Of a DNA stretch of 64,000 bases, positions 33,499 through 44,250 are shown piece by piece. The notes below the pieces were generated by a model that was not told the origin of the DNA, ran no database searches, and saw nothing but the letters and a program-made list of their open reading frames with translations. Position numbers and translations under genes: made by a program. Position 1 is the stretch's first letter. Every line of letters begins with the position of its first letter. This DNA is from Phylloscopus collybita (taxonomy: Eukaryota > Chordata > Aves > Passeriformes > Phylloscopidae), in assembly GCA_027886175.1 (NCBI GenBank), contig JAJNNQ010000013.1, forward strand, positions 7,521,501-7,585,500. The letters run 5' to 3'.

Positions 33499-34385
33499 TG
33501 GATCACAGAATCACGAGTAGCTTGGTCTGGAGGGGACCTTAAAGACCATCTTGTGCCAAACTCCTGCCGCAGACAGGGACACCTTCCACAAGACCAGGTT
33601 GCTCTGAGCCCCATCCAACCTGGCCTTGAACACTTCCAGGGATGGGGCATCCACAGCTTCTCTGGGCAACCTGTTCCAGTGCCTCAGCACCCTCACAGCA
33701 AAGAACTTTCTCGTAATAGCTAATCTAACCTATATTCTTTTTGTTTGAATCCATTCCCCCTTGTCCTGTCACTGCCTGCTCTTGTAAAAAGTCCCTCTCC
33801 ATCGTTCTTGTAGTTTCCCTTCAGGCACCAGAAGGCTGCAATTAAGTTACCCCGAAGCCGGTTTTTTTTGTTTGTTTGGTTTTTGTTTGTTTTGGTTTTG
33901 GTTTCTTTTCTTTGTGTTTTTTGGTTGGTTGGTTTTTTGTTGGTTTTGTTTGTTTGTCTGTTTGGTTTAGTTTGGTTTGGTTTGGTTTTCGTTTTTGTTT
34001 TGTTTTGGGTTTTTTTTTGTTTGTTGTTTGTTTTGGTTTGGTTTTGTTGTTGTTGTTTTGTTTTGGTTTTTTTTTTTTTTCCCGGGCTGAACAATCCCAA
34101 TTCTCTCAGCCTTTCCTCGTAACAGAGGTGCTCCCTCCCTCTAATCCACTTGGTGGCCTCCGCTGGACTGGCTCCGGCGGGTCCGTGTCCCCGCTGTGTG
34201 AGGACGGCAGAGCTGGCCGGCCCTGCAGGAGGCTCCAGGGGCGGCAGCCTGAGGGGCGAAATCCCTTCTCCCGCCCGCCTGCCCTCACTGCTTTGGATGC
34301 TGCCGGAATCCAGCACGGCACCGAAACTCCCTCCGTGCACCCAAAGCCTTTCGCCTTCTGCTGCCGCGGGGCCGGGCGGGCGCGC
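33499..34385 (-). mobile_element. CR1 LINE fragment split by a T/G simple repeat
   Basis: Reverse-complement CR1 from 'acagaatcacgagtag' through 'ttctctgggcaacctgttcc' to 'aagttaccccgaagcc' (about 33860). After the T/G tract it resumes at 'gggctgaacaatcccaattc' (34084) and continues through 'aacagaggtgctccctccct' to 'ctgctttggatgctgcc' near 34300. The second half is unusually GC- and CpG-rich for CR1. Confidence 0.8.
33861..34080. repeat. T/G-rich simple repeat (TTTTG)n/(TTTG)n inside CR1
   Basis: About 220 bp containing only T and G apart from a few C and A residues. It replaces the CR1 'cttctcttctcc' pyrimidine tract seen at 31121-31140 and must have grown in place. Confidence 0.9.
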
Positions 34386-35280
34386 CGCCGCCAGGGGACA
34401 CTGCGGGCACGGGGACACTGCGGGGACAGCCCGGGGACACTGCGGGCACGGGGACACTGCGGGCACGGGGACACTGCGGGGACACCGCGGGCACGGGGAC
34501 ACTGCGGGCACGGGGACACCGCGGGCACGGGGACACCGCGGGCACGGGGACACTGCGGGGACACTGCGGGCACGGGGACACCGAGGGGACAGCCCGGGGA
34601 CACTGCGGGCACGGGGACACTGCGGGGACAGCCCGGGGACACCGCGGGCACGGGGACACTGCGGGCACGGGGACACCGCGGGCACGGGGACACTGCGGGG
34701 ACACTGCGGGCACGGGGACACCGAGGGGACAGCCCGGGGACACTGCGGGCACGGGGACACTGCGGGGACAGCCCGGGGACACTGCGGGCACGGGGACACT
34801 GCGGGGACACTGCGGGCATGGGGACACTGCGGGGACACCGCGGGCACGGGGACACTGCGGGGACAGCCCGGGGACACCGCGGGCACGGGGACACTGTGAG
34901 CACGGCCGGGGACACTGCGGGCACGGGGACACTGTGAGCACGGCCGGGGACACTGCGGGCACGGCCACCGGCACCGCGGCGGAAGCCGGGCCCCGAGCGG
35001 CCCGGGCCGGCCCCGCACAGCCCCGGCAGCCCGGCGGGGAGCGGCTGCAGCTCCTCCATCGGCCCGAGGGGAGAGCGGGCGTGGGAGGCGCTGCTGCCTC
35101 CCGCCCCGGGACAGCACAGCCCGGGCACCCGGCTGCGCCTGCCAGGGGCTGCGGTGGGTGTCCGGAGGCTGCTGTGCCCGGGGAACGCCCTGGGAGCGGT
35201 GCGGGAGCGCACGGAGAGCGGCTGCAGCGTGGGACGTCCAGGCGTGTCATACCTGCGCTTTGGCACGCACGGGGACTTCC
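34130..35280. promoter_or_regulatory. Orphan intergenic CpG island
   Basis: More than 1 kb of very GC- and CpG-rich DNA midway between ATF3 and BATF3, made of the GC-rich end of a CR1 copy, an 18-bp minisatellite and about 300 bp of unique CpG-rich sequence (34965-35280). No known gene starts here. It may be an unannotated promoter, for example of a long non-coding RNA, or simply a repeat-born island. Confidence 0.55.
34386..34962. repeat. GC-rich minisatellite, 18-bp unit
   Basis: Roughly thirty copies of GGGACACTGCGGGCACGG with shorter and longer variants (GGACACTGCGGGG, GGGACAGCCCGGGG). The segment starting at 34561 recurs at 34701, a 140-bp higher-order duplication with almost identical copies. 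Since 18 is a multiple of 3, several frames on both strands stay open (up to 465 codons); their Val-Pro-Ala-Val-Ser-Pro or Gly-Asp-Thr-Ala repeats are translation artefacts. Confidence 0.9.
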
Positions 35281-35289
35281 CCTCGTCTC

Positions 35290-37592
35290 AGCCAGCCTGG
35301 ATCCAGTAAATGAAAACTCTGAGCCTGCTGGTTATCTGGATGGGGAGTCCCTGACGGTAATTTATAGGCTGTATGTATGCTGTGACTAACGATCACCGGG
35401 TCACTGGGATTTTCTGAAGGCTTTCAGGTATTGCCCGGCAAGCTGCCTAATGAGAGTGGAACATGAAGATGACAGCGGTGACAGGCAGCAAAAACCTCTC
35501 TCTCCATGGAGCCTATTCCACTGCATGGTAAAGACACCAAAACGACTTGTGCAATACCGAGCATCTCCAGCGAGAGCTGCACATCCAGTGCTGTGAGCAC
35601 ACACTGAACAGAAGCTGTGGACCAGAATTACAGAACAACTGCTAATCTTGAGCCAACACCTTTAATGTGTGTCCTCAGAGCGCACACAGAAACACCAACC
35701 CAAATTCCCCGAGTGGGATGGCCATCAGAGCAAACACCGACTTTAACAGCACAAGGGTCGCTACACATCGATCTTGCCAAAGCCACAAAACTGAAAACAC
35801 TGCACAGTCATGCAGTTTCTGCTCCAGCACTGTTCCAATGTAGCCCTGAATAAGAAAAAAACCCTTTATTTTTAGCTCCGGTGCTCAGCAAGGCTAAGCA
35901 TCCCATCCTGACAATTCATCTGCATTGCTTCCCACACAGAGGGTTTTCATTTATTGCACACTGCAGTGTGCCACACACACTTGAGCTTGGGATTACAGGT
36001 GCACTCAGAGAGCAAGCATGCACAGTGATTCCATAAGCAACTCAGAAGAGAGTATGTGTAACCAATCACATCATCTTTTCACACTGACAAAGACTGGGAG
36101 GCAGTTCAAGGAATAGTTTGATGATTATGAAACAATAATCTGGTCTGCTGATTCTCCTATAGAACCGGAAACTTCTGGCAAGAAGGGAGCAACAAACATC
36201 TCCAAAGTCACCTTGACAGGAGTGGCCTCCCACAACTTAAGCCACATTGTCTTTGAAATGATGACCAAAGGAATGTGTAACTGCTTTTTAGAAGCAAATG
36301 TGTAAACTCACTAACACAATGGTTAAACAGAAAAACATTACCCCAAATCATTCTCTCTCATTTGGAAGCAGAATGTATTTCATATCAATTTCTCTTTTTA
36401 ACAGCTTTACCTTAATGCTTTTAGTATTTTACTTGTACAGCTACTTGTACAATCTGTAGCCAACACTTCGTTCACTGCTTTTCAGTCAATGCTTGAAGTT
36501 TCCTTAGAGAGGCACATAAATCCTGGACTGCACTGATCACGCCTACTCAGCAAGAATAACACACACTCAGGGGCTAAAGCACTGTCCCCCAAGGCAGCAA
36601 GCTTGGTGTAAACTCTGGAAAGATTCCCTAGGCATTGCTTTCCATGTGATTGTTTCAGACCCTTACACAATATTATGGAGGGCAAGTCCCTAAGGAATTT
36701 ATACTCGCCAAATGGTTTTATTTTGTACATGAGTATCCTTGAAAAAAATCAGAGAGAACTCAAATATGGGATATGTAGGGGAAAGTACACACGATTCTGT
36801 AAAAACACTTACTATTCTGAGTGCCTTTTTGGGGAGCTAAACGTCACCTGAGAAAATTGTTAATGTTTTGCAGCTCCCAAGGGAATAGTGTGGAACATAT
36901 TCCTGCACGACATAGACTCATATCTCACCTGGGAGCCCTGACTCATTGCTTGGGTACACTGTTCTGTACATCAGATGCTGTGTGAGACATGATTTTTCCA
37001 CTGTGCATTATGCAACCTCTTCTGTAAGAGAAACTGCGTAAGGAAACTACAAGAAGCTCTCAGCTCCAAGTGAGCTTATTCCATTTTACTGGTGCTGGCA
37101 AACCTTTCTGCAGAGTGGCATATGGATGGACTGCCTATCCAGCCTGATTCATGGGATTCAAATGCAGTGTGCATATTGTGATCACACTACTGCAGAGACT
37201 ACTTTTGGGTTTTGAAGTGTTGTGAACAATTATGAGGGGTAATTAATCTCTTACTGAGTATTGCAAGTGTACTGCTATAGCAAGTATTAATATAGAGGTA
37301 AAAAGGGTTTATCACTTAATGCCTTCTCTTGAAGGCACAATTTTCTTTGAAAACAAAGCTGGGTGTGACATCCAGAGGTTCATGACATACCCAAGAAGAC
37401 ATGATTATAAAAAATATTTCCATATATGAAATAAAGAAGTCATCATTCTAATCATGGGATATTAGATCTTCCAGATCTCCATGTTGCTTATTCCCAAAGG
37501 AAAGTGGAGAAGGAAAGGAATGTTTTCAGGTTATTACATCTAAATCAAAAAATCTCCAGAGAAACATGGACCATGAAGAACATAGCTCTGAG
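35290..37592. other. Intergenic DNA, part 5
   Basis: No gene, RNA or repeat recognised. Confidence 0.6.
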
Positions 37593-37593
37593 A

Positions 37594-38051
37594 AACCAGC
37601 TAGTTCAGCCTGGAGAAGAGAAGAGAAGAGAAGAGAAGAGAAGAGAAGAGAAGAGAAGAGAAGAGAAGAGAAGAGAAGAGAAGAGAAGAGAAGAGAAGAG
37701 AAGAGGACTGAGGTGGGAGCTCATGGTGGTCTTCAACATCCTCATGAGGGGAAGTGAAGTGGCAGGCATCCATCCCTCTACTCTCCTGACCAGTGACAGG
37801 GCGCAAGAAAACATGTCAGAGGAGGTTTAAGTTGGGTATCAGGACAAGGATCTTCATCCAGAGGGTGGTTGAGCACTGGAACAGGCTCCCCAGGAAAGTG
37901 GTCACAGCCCCAAGCCTGACAGAGTTCAAGAAACATTTGGACACTGCTCTCAGGCACATGGGTGTGACTCTTGGGGTGTCCTGTGCAGGGCCAGGGGCTG
38001 GACCCGATGATCCTGATGGGTCCCTTCCAGCTCAGGGTATTCTGTGATCTG
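37594..38051 (+). mobile_element. CR1 LINE 3' fragment containing the GAAGA array
   Basis: Plus-strand CR1: 'tagttcagcctgg', then the array, then 'ggtcttcaacatcctcatga', 'ggatcttcatccagagggtg', 'gagcactggaacaggctccc', 'gtgtcctgtgcagggccagg', 'gatgatcctgatgggtccct'. It is 5'-truncated and ends at the 3' terminus near 38050. Confidence 0.85.
37613..37705. repeat. (GAAGA)n microsatellite at the edge of a CR1 copy
   Basis: About 18 perfect pentamers. It starts directly after 'ttcagcctgg' and grows out of the CR1 'ggagaagagaag' motif. Confidence 0.95.
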
Positions 38052-39599
38052 TGTCAGAATGGTCAGCTCAGGAGATCAGTGACAGCTCATCAGTCCAAGA
38101 GTTCAGCTATTACTAAAGCATGTTAACAAGCCAGCTGAGATATTTATGCAGCTATCAAATGACAGATGATCTGTCCAGTTTATGTATACAAATGTTGGAT
38201 GCCAAATGAGGGTGAAGGGGTTCATAACACAATGAGTTCAGTAGCAAGCACGATCTCCTAAGTCAAGGCATTCCCCAGCCTTTACTTCTGTCTCTGTGCC
38301 ATAGCAATCTCCCCTCTTTCAGCTGTGCCATGTCTGTTGTTTGCCAAGTCATTCCAAACTGGATCAGGCAACTGTTGCTGAAAAAAGGCTCTTTTCTCAC
38401 ACAAGATTTCTTTTCAGCCATCTACAGTTCAATGACCAAGTTTATTACACAACCTATAAACGTTGAGCTGCCAACAGAGGAAGAGCAGCAATATGGGAGA
38501 AGGGTGGGAGAGGGAGTTTAAAATTAAAACCTGCTTTAGCTGGTGCTGCCACCAGGAAAATTGCATGTGCACCTACCCTCTCATGCAAAGGATTGACATT
38601 CTAGCCTAGGTAGTTTTCAGAGGCAAGCAAAGTTCATTTTTTCCTCTGAGTGGCTGAAGTCTCTGCCCTTTCCCTTTCTCTCTCCCCACTCTGAGTGGGA
38701 GCAGAGCACCTTGGCTGAAACCCTGGCGCAAGGGCATTTCCTGATGACAAATACCACTGACCTGAGGGATGGAGAGGAGCAGGTTTCACCCTGGTGTTTC
38801 TCACAAGATTAAAACCAAAACTTCTGACTCTTCTGACTTCTTTATTACACCAGTAATAAACCACAAGGAAGCATCCTGTGATGTCTTACCCTAAAGCCTC
38901 AGTGGCCTTTCAAGGGAACAAAGACATTTGAGTGAGAACTGAAGTGGGTTAAGCAGAGGTTTGTCCCTTTCTGTCAGTTCTGGTAATCAATGGGCAGAGG
39001 AGCAGAGTGACATCCATGCAGTTGAAACTGTGGCTGCTGCATTTACCAGAAGCTGTTTCTCAGTGCTCTTACTCAGCTGGAATGTATCCACATGAACACC
39101 CCTACTGAAATCAGTTTGTAAACTAGCTGTCATCCACAGCCATTTTAAAACTCCTTTGTACCGCCAAGATGGCATAAAGGTGGGGCATAGGGAAAAAAAA
39201 AAGTGGGACTGATGTTTCATTTTATTAGTTAAATTGGTAGGATCACAGTTTTGAGAACAGCAAGGCAAATCACCCAAGCACTTAACAACATACACGGCTG
39301 TTTGCAGATTTCCTTAAGATTTTGAGAAAATCTAGACTGCAATGTGCAGCTTCACAGCCTGAATATGGATCTGTGCATGCAAAACTCTTCTGCCCTCATG
39401 GGAGTATCATCACACAATTAAATTAAAATATTTAAATTTCCTAACTGCAGTGCTGTAACAGTAATGCAAATCTTTTTTTTGCAGTCTAAGGAAGTTCACT
39501 TTCATGTCCAATATACTACAAATTAACCTTGTCTCATGCAAGTCCCTGAATGGACTGAAGGTTGAAAAGAAGTCTGCTCTGTTAAACTCCAGAGAATAA

Positions 39600-39955
39600 C
39601 CTGAGAGAACTAACCCTGGGTTGCTAATTGAATGACATCAGAAAGCAGCCATCAGCCGTGTTCTGCCAATTTCCTAGACGCTGGAGAGCTTTGTCAAGAG
39701 TTGCATTAAATGATCTGTCATCAACTGAATATTAATCTCTCAGTATTTTATTACTCAGACTTAAACAGGGCCTTCTGGAGGGCATGAATTATTGGCAATG
39801 GGAGGCAGTAATTACAAAGTGAGGTATAGTGCAGAAAACACCACGAGCGAGTTTAAACGGTGTCTGGGGACCGTTCAATATTGTGCTGGCAAACATTGCA
39901 TGCAATTAAACCATTTGAGAGAGAGAAGATTCACTGCAGGAATACAGTCTCTAAA
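39600..39955. promoter_or_regulatory. Candidate conserved non-coding element
   Basis: Repeat-free and frame-poor, dense in AT-rich homeobox-type cores (GCATTAAATGAT, GAATATTAATCT, GCAGTAATTACAAAG) mixed with GC-containing words such as ACATTGCATGCAATTAAA. This is the composition typical of vertebrate developmental enhancers. It is inference; conservation could not be tested. Confidence 0.3.
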
Positions 39956-40123
39956 CAACAAAAAGGAATCCCAAAGCAGAAAATTACTTTTTTTTTTTTT
40001 GTTTGTTTCTCATATTAAGGTACAACCCTCCAGGCTCTGCTCCTGTAACAGAGCAGTAGGTTCTGCCAATACCTTATGGATGTGCTGAGTTTCTTGAATG
40101 TGCTGCAGGACTGGACACATTTC

Positions 40124-40231
40124 TTAACACGTATTAATTTCTATAAATGAGATGCCATACTTCATGGCCTGCCTTTTGGGCACCATGTGGTTGATGAGGG
40201 TCTTGCCGGACCCAGTGGTGAAGGGGATCCA
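40124..40231 (-). pseudogene. Short coding-like patch with a P-loop-like motif
   Basis: The minus strand reads WIPFTTGSGKTLINHM followed by VPKRQAMKYGISFIE and a stop at 40124. Base composition is higher in GC than its flanks and TTGSGKT resembles a Walker A loop. There is no start codon, no convincing splice pair and no recognised parent. It could be a retrocopy remnant or chance. Confidence 0.25.
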
Positions 40232-43200
40232 AGCAAAAGTAGAGGAAACTTGCATTATTTGTGCATAACATGAGTGTGATTCTGTTGTAGCTAAGAAAAT
40301 ATTTTGTTACAGAGAAAACAAAATCCCAATGCACCATTACAATTGAAACATCACAACCTGAGCCAAGCATGAACAGACACTAGGTATTCTCAAGGGATGG
40401 TAAGAAAAAACAAATCCAAGCACACTCATACAGGGGATCAGCTGTCACAGGCAGGGCATATGGCTGATAAAAAGATAAGAGGCTTTGGAAAGCATCACTG
40501 AATTATTAGGAAGCCTCAGTCCATGAAACACAGAAGCAACCTGTCCAGGTTACACAATACAGCCTGATGTTCCCACAGCCATCATTGCTGCATGAGAAAG
40601 CATGAGTAAAAGCAGAGGAGTTTTGTCCAGGTGTATCAGGGCATGAAAAGACCAGGAAAGTACTGGAGCATTTCCCTGAATTGCAGCTCACTGCAACAAC
40701 TCCCCTGCCTTGAAGAGCTTGTATTACTAGGTAAAATGGGCAGATGGTGCTGGGAAGAGATACATCTAACCTGATAAATGACAAACAGAAGTGCACCTTG
40801 CAAAGCAAGATGGACCTAAATGAAGAACATTTGTTTGTTACACAGGAGTTGAAAATGCATAGCATAAAAGGGAAAAAAGTCAGTATTGTTAGGGAAATTG
40901 TAATGCTCCTGGGCACAAAAAGTAAAGACTCTGCATAGCAAGTTGGGATAGAATTTTGCTTTCTCACTCACTATTTTTAATTTACATTCAGTAACTGAAT
41001 CATTGCTCTTAAAATGCTACTGTTTTCTATAAAACACTGTTTCAGTATAAAACAAGCAGTAGGTGTGCAATAAGATTTTTAAGAAATATTGTTTATTAAT
41101 AATTTACAAATATTAATTTTAAAATGCAACAGTTTAATATCCTTGTGTTATCATTTGTGATAGTGTATCCCCAAATTTTTGAGAGCAAACCAGGAAAATG
41201 ACAGCTAAGAGTCTCTGCATATGCATCTGATGTCAGATATTGAGATAAAAGTGAAATCGAAAACACATCATCTGTTTTTTTCTTTTGAATGCATATACCT
41301 GGTACTTAAAAAGTAAAATAATTTAACTTTCCTGAACATTATGAAATGTATAACTTGGTGTCAAAGTAATTATCTACAAATGTATGTTGTTTTGTGAATT
41401 TATAGTTGGAGGTGTGATTCATTAAGTGAATTAAGTGGAATATTTGGAGCTTTGCAAAATATCAATCAAAGTTATATAAAAAGCTGATAATCTAATAATT
41501 TAGGATGAAAATGTTTTGATTACACAGTCTCTTAACATGACGGTAAAATACAGGTGTGTTTACACGTGAGTGTCATTCAGCATTTCTCACAAAAAGCCTG
41601 ACTGGTTACGTAACTTTATATGACAGCCCTCAATCACCCATATTCCCATTTATGCTCCTCTACTTGAATTGTGTCCCCAGGAAGATCCTGCCCTTGCTGC
41701 AAGCTGCTCTGCGTGGGCTGACTTCACTGACTCTTTGATCTGAAACTCCAGACGGAAGAAGGGTGGAAGCACCAGCAGGACAAAGGTTCACACACAGAAA
41801 GCCCCCCTCAACATTTTATGCACCTGGAAAACTGGACAATCTCTAAGTTGTGGTCAGTAATTTCCTCACCTGTATGATTAAAAAGACTCTTTCAAATTTG
41901 ACTGCTCTTGGCTATTAACCAAGTCCTTAAATAGAGCTGATGAATCACCTGCCCCTAGAACGGGATGAGCAAAGGTGCTTAACCCCTCAGTGCACGGACA
42001 GAATAGGTCCTGAGTCCATACTGGAACTTAGCAAACAAATGGGATGACCAGAATTTACAAGGGAAATTTCTAGCTTATGTACTATTGTCATTTACTGTAA
42101 GAAACTAATGAAAAAAAATATATTCATCTCTAGAGATTATTTACCTCGCAACCCAATTGTGCACTTGGAAATTACTGTACCCTAAAACAGCTCTGATAAG
42201 CAAAGATGAAACTCAAATAGCTAAAAGGGAACTAAAAGAGCTCTTGCTTAGTATCAAATCCTGTTTTAAAACTTTCTGCTCTTAAAGACATCCTGTTTAT
42301 ATATTTAATCAATGAACTGGATGTAAGACAAAAATGGCCTGCAATCTTCTGTGAAATGCATATTTGCAAAGTTGGAGTAAGTCAGCTTTTCAAGTAAACA
42401 GCTAAACAGCTTGGGAAATTCCCCAAATTCCTGGTAGATTTTGTTTCTGTTTCTCTGTGAATATTGTTCTAATTTTTTTTTTTCTGGGAACATATCATGG
42501 TTCAATGGTAGGCATTTAGAAAAGAAAACTCCCTCTCTTTTCTGCTCTTTCCTTACATTGATCTAATCAAAGAATTCAATTTGGTAAGAGACTCTGCCCC
42601 TGACAAAACTTTATATCTGACCTCCTGTCAAAAAGAGTTTCTGGATAATGAAAACTTAGGGGATTGCTTTGTTTGTTTTAAAATCTGCTTTCTCTTAAAG
42701 TTCAATTGCAAGCCTTCTCCAAGGAGAGTAAGGGCATTGGGACAGGGGGAGATATTTTGGATCATCAGCGTACTCAATTCGTCCCACATGAAATACCTGA
42801 CCCTCATCCCAAAATGAAGTGGGTTGCCCACACACATGCCAACCCACAGAACTGCTCATATGCACCATTTCTGCTGGAAGGCTTTCTCATGTATTTCTTC
42901 TGACAGGTAGAAACTTTTTCACATATATAGCTCAAAACCAAGCACAAGTTATACCTACCTATTCTTCTATTAACACTGCTACTTCTCTATGGCAGCTCTT
43001 TCCCCTACATGATCTTTACCCTGATGTCATTACATAGACAATGATCCCATCACTTTGCAGACTTTGTCTCTGAAGTCTCAAAAAAAAAAAAAAATTAAAA
43101 ATTCTTTATTCCCCTAACCTTCCCAGTAGCCTCTCTGTGTACCTGTACTAGTTTTGGTTCATCTTTCTTCATCATGGTTGAGCACGTACATTGAGAAATG

Positions 43201-43453
43201 TATGCAGTATTTCAGATGAGGTTTGGCCAGACTCTCACATAGTTATGTTGCCATTTCTCTCTTTAAGGACACAAATAAAGAAATAACCCCACCACTCTGC
43301 ATCTGAGTGCCTCTTTTTCTTTCTTTTTGCTCCACGGCATTGGTGCCTCAGCGTCAGTTGCTAATATGCTTTTGCTCGTTTGTTCCATTGGCATTTCCAA
43401 CTCAGGAGTCTCCACCTTGTGACTGAAATTCTTGTGAATTGTTATTCAAGTTT

Positions 43454-43458
43454 GTGAC
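43454..43458. repeat. Target-site duplication, left copy (GTGAC)
   Basis: Identical to 43786-43790 on the other side of the LTR. Confidence 0.75.
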
Positions 43459-43785
43459 TGTACACTTTGCATTGTGGCAGGATGCTAGATTGTTGCCACG
43501 ATTCGTGCCTGCCGTGTTTTGGTTTTAGGAAATTCTGTTCCCAGGGACCTAAACTGGTAAACAAGGTCACTCTCTGTAAACTATCGTGTTTTCCACACGC
43601 TTTCCCAGAGGAGGTACTTCGCCTGGTGGTCTCTGCGAGTGACCAGTGGTTCCAGGGGTCCCACCTCTAAGGTGGGCACATTTGTAAAAGGTATAAAAGA
43701 GGTTTGGAAAATAAACCTGCGGCTCCTTCTCAGGAGTCCACAGCAACCTTCTGACGACTCCGCGTCTCCTCCTTTGTGTCCCACA
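43459..43785 (+). mobile_element. Solo LTR of an endogenous retrovirus (ERVL-like)
   Basis: A 327-bp element begins TGTACAC and ends CCCACA (TG...CA ends) and is flanked by the same 5 bp, GTGAC, at 43454-43458 and 43786-43790. It contains TATAAAAG (43692-43699) and AATAAA (43710-43715) in LTR order on the plus strand. A 5-bp target duplication fits the class III/ERVL group in birds, though other classes are possible. No internal viral genes remain. Confidence 0.8.
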
Positions 43786-43790
43786 GTGAC
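43786..43790. repeat. Target-site duplication, right copy (GTGAC)
   Basis: Matches 43454-43458; marks the integration site. Confidence 0.75.
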
Positions 43791-44250
43791 ACTAGATAAT
43801 CTCATCTAGGTTCCCTTGTCCCCAAAAGGCTGGAGCAGATCATTTTTCAGGGTTCCTTCCAACAGGGGCTGTCCCGTGACTATGAGTCTATGAATAATGC
43901 CATTTCTATTCCCCTCTGACAGTCATGCAGTCTCTTTTGCAGGATATTTCAGTCTTCTTCTGTAGTAATGGTCTCTTTGTATCCAAAGTCTTTACCAAAG
44001 ATACTAAACAAGGGAGGTTTGTGATCAGTCCTTGAGAACCTCCAGTTATATACAATTTATTAGCCTAATAGCCCGCTTTTCAAAAATAACTTTTGCCATT
44101 TTCCTTCAGCTAATTCTACTTTTTCAATAGCTAGTCCTATTTTTCAATTCTTGCACAACTTCTCCAGCTGAAGCAATTGTATCTTATATGGCATTGCATC
44201 AAATATTTAAGCAGTCTTATTGCTTATTCCTTATTGTCAGTTATTTACCT

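Larger units (their letters stand above)
38052..43095. other. Intergenic DNA, part 6
   Basis: No gene recognised. Two sub-blocks stand out: 39600-39955 and 41040-41560, both with conserved-element character. A short coding-like minus-strand patch lies at 40124-40231. A 15-base A run lies at 43080-43094. Confidence 0.55.
43100..44250 (-). mobile_element. Old, diverged CR1-type LINE fragment hosting an LTR insertion
   Basis: Reverse-complement CR1-like phrases are 'gcagtatttcagatgaggtt' (about 43204) on the left and 'ccaaagatactaaacaaggg' (about 43993) on the right, with the solo LTR between them. A later CR1-like tail may lie at 43828-43895. The sequence is highly decayed and the boundaries approximate. 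Confidence 0.4.

Noticed and set aside
33720..35266. Frames of 465, 386, 353 and 321 codons on both strands
   Set aside because: They exist because the minisatellite unit is 18 bp and GC-rich with no stop codons. The predicted proteins are pure repeat translations joined to CR1 and T/G-repeat sequence.
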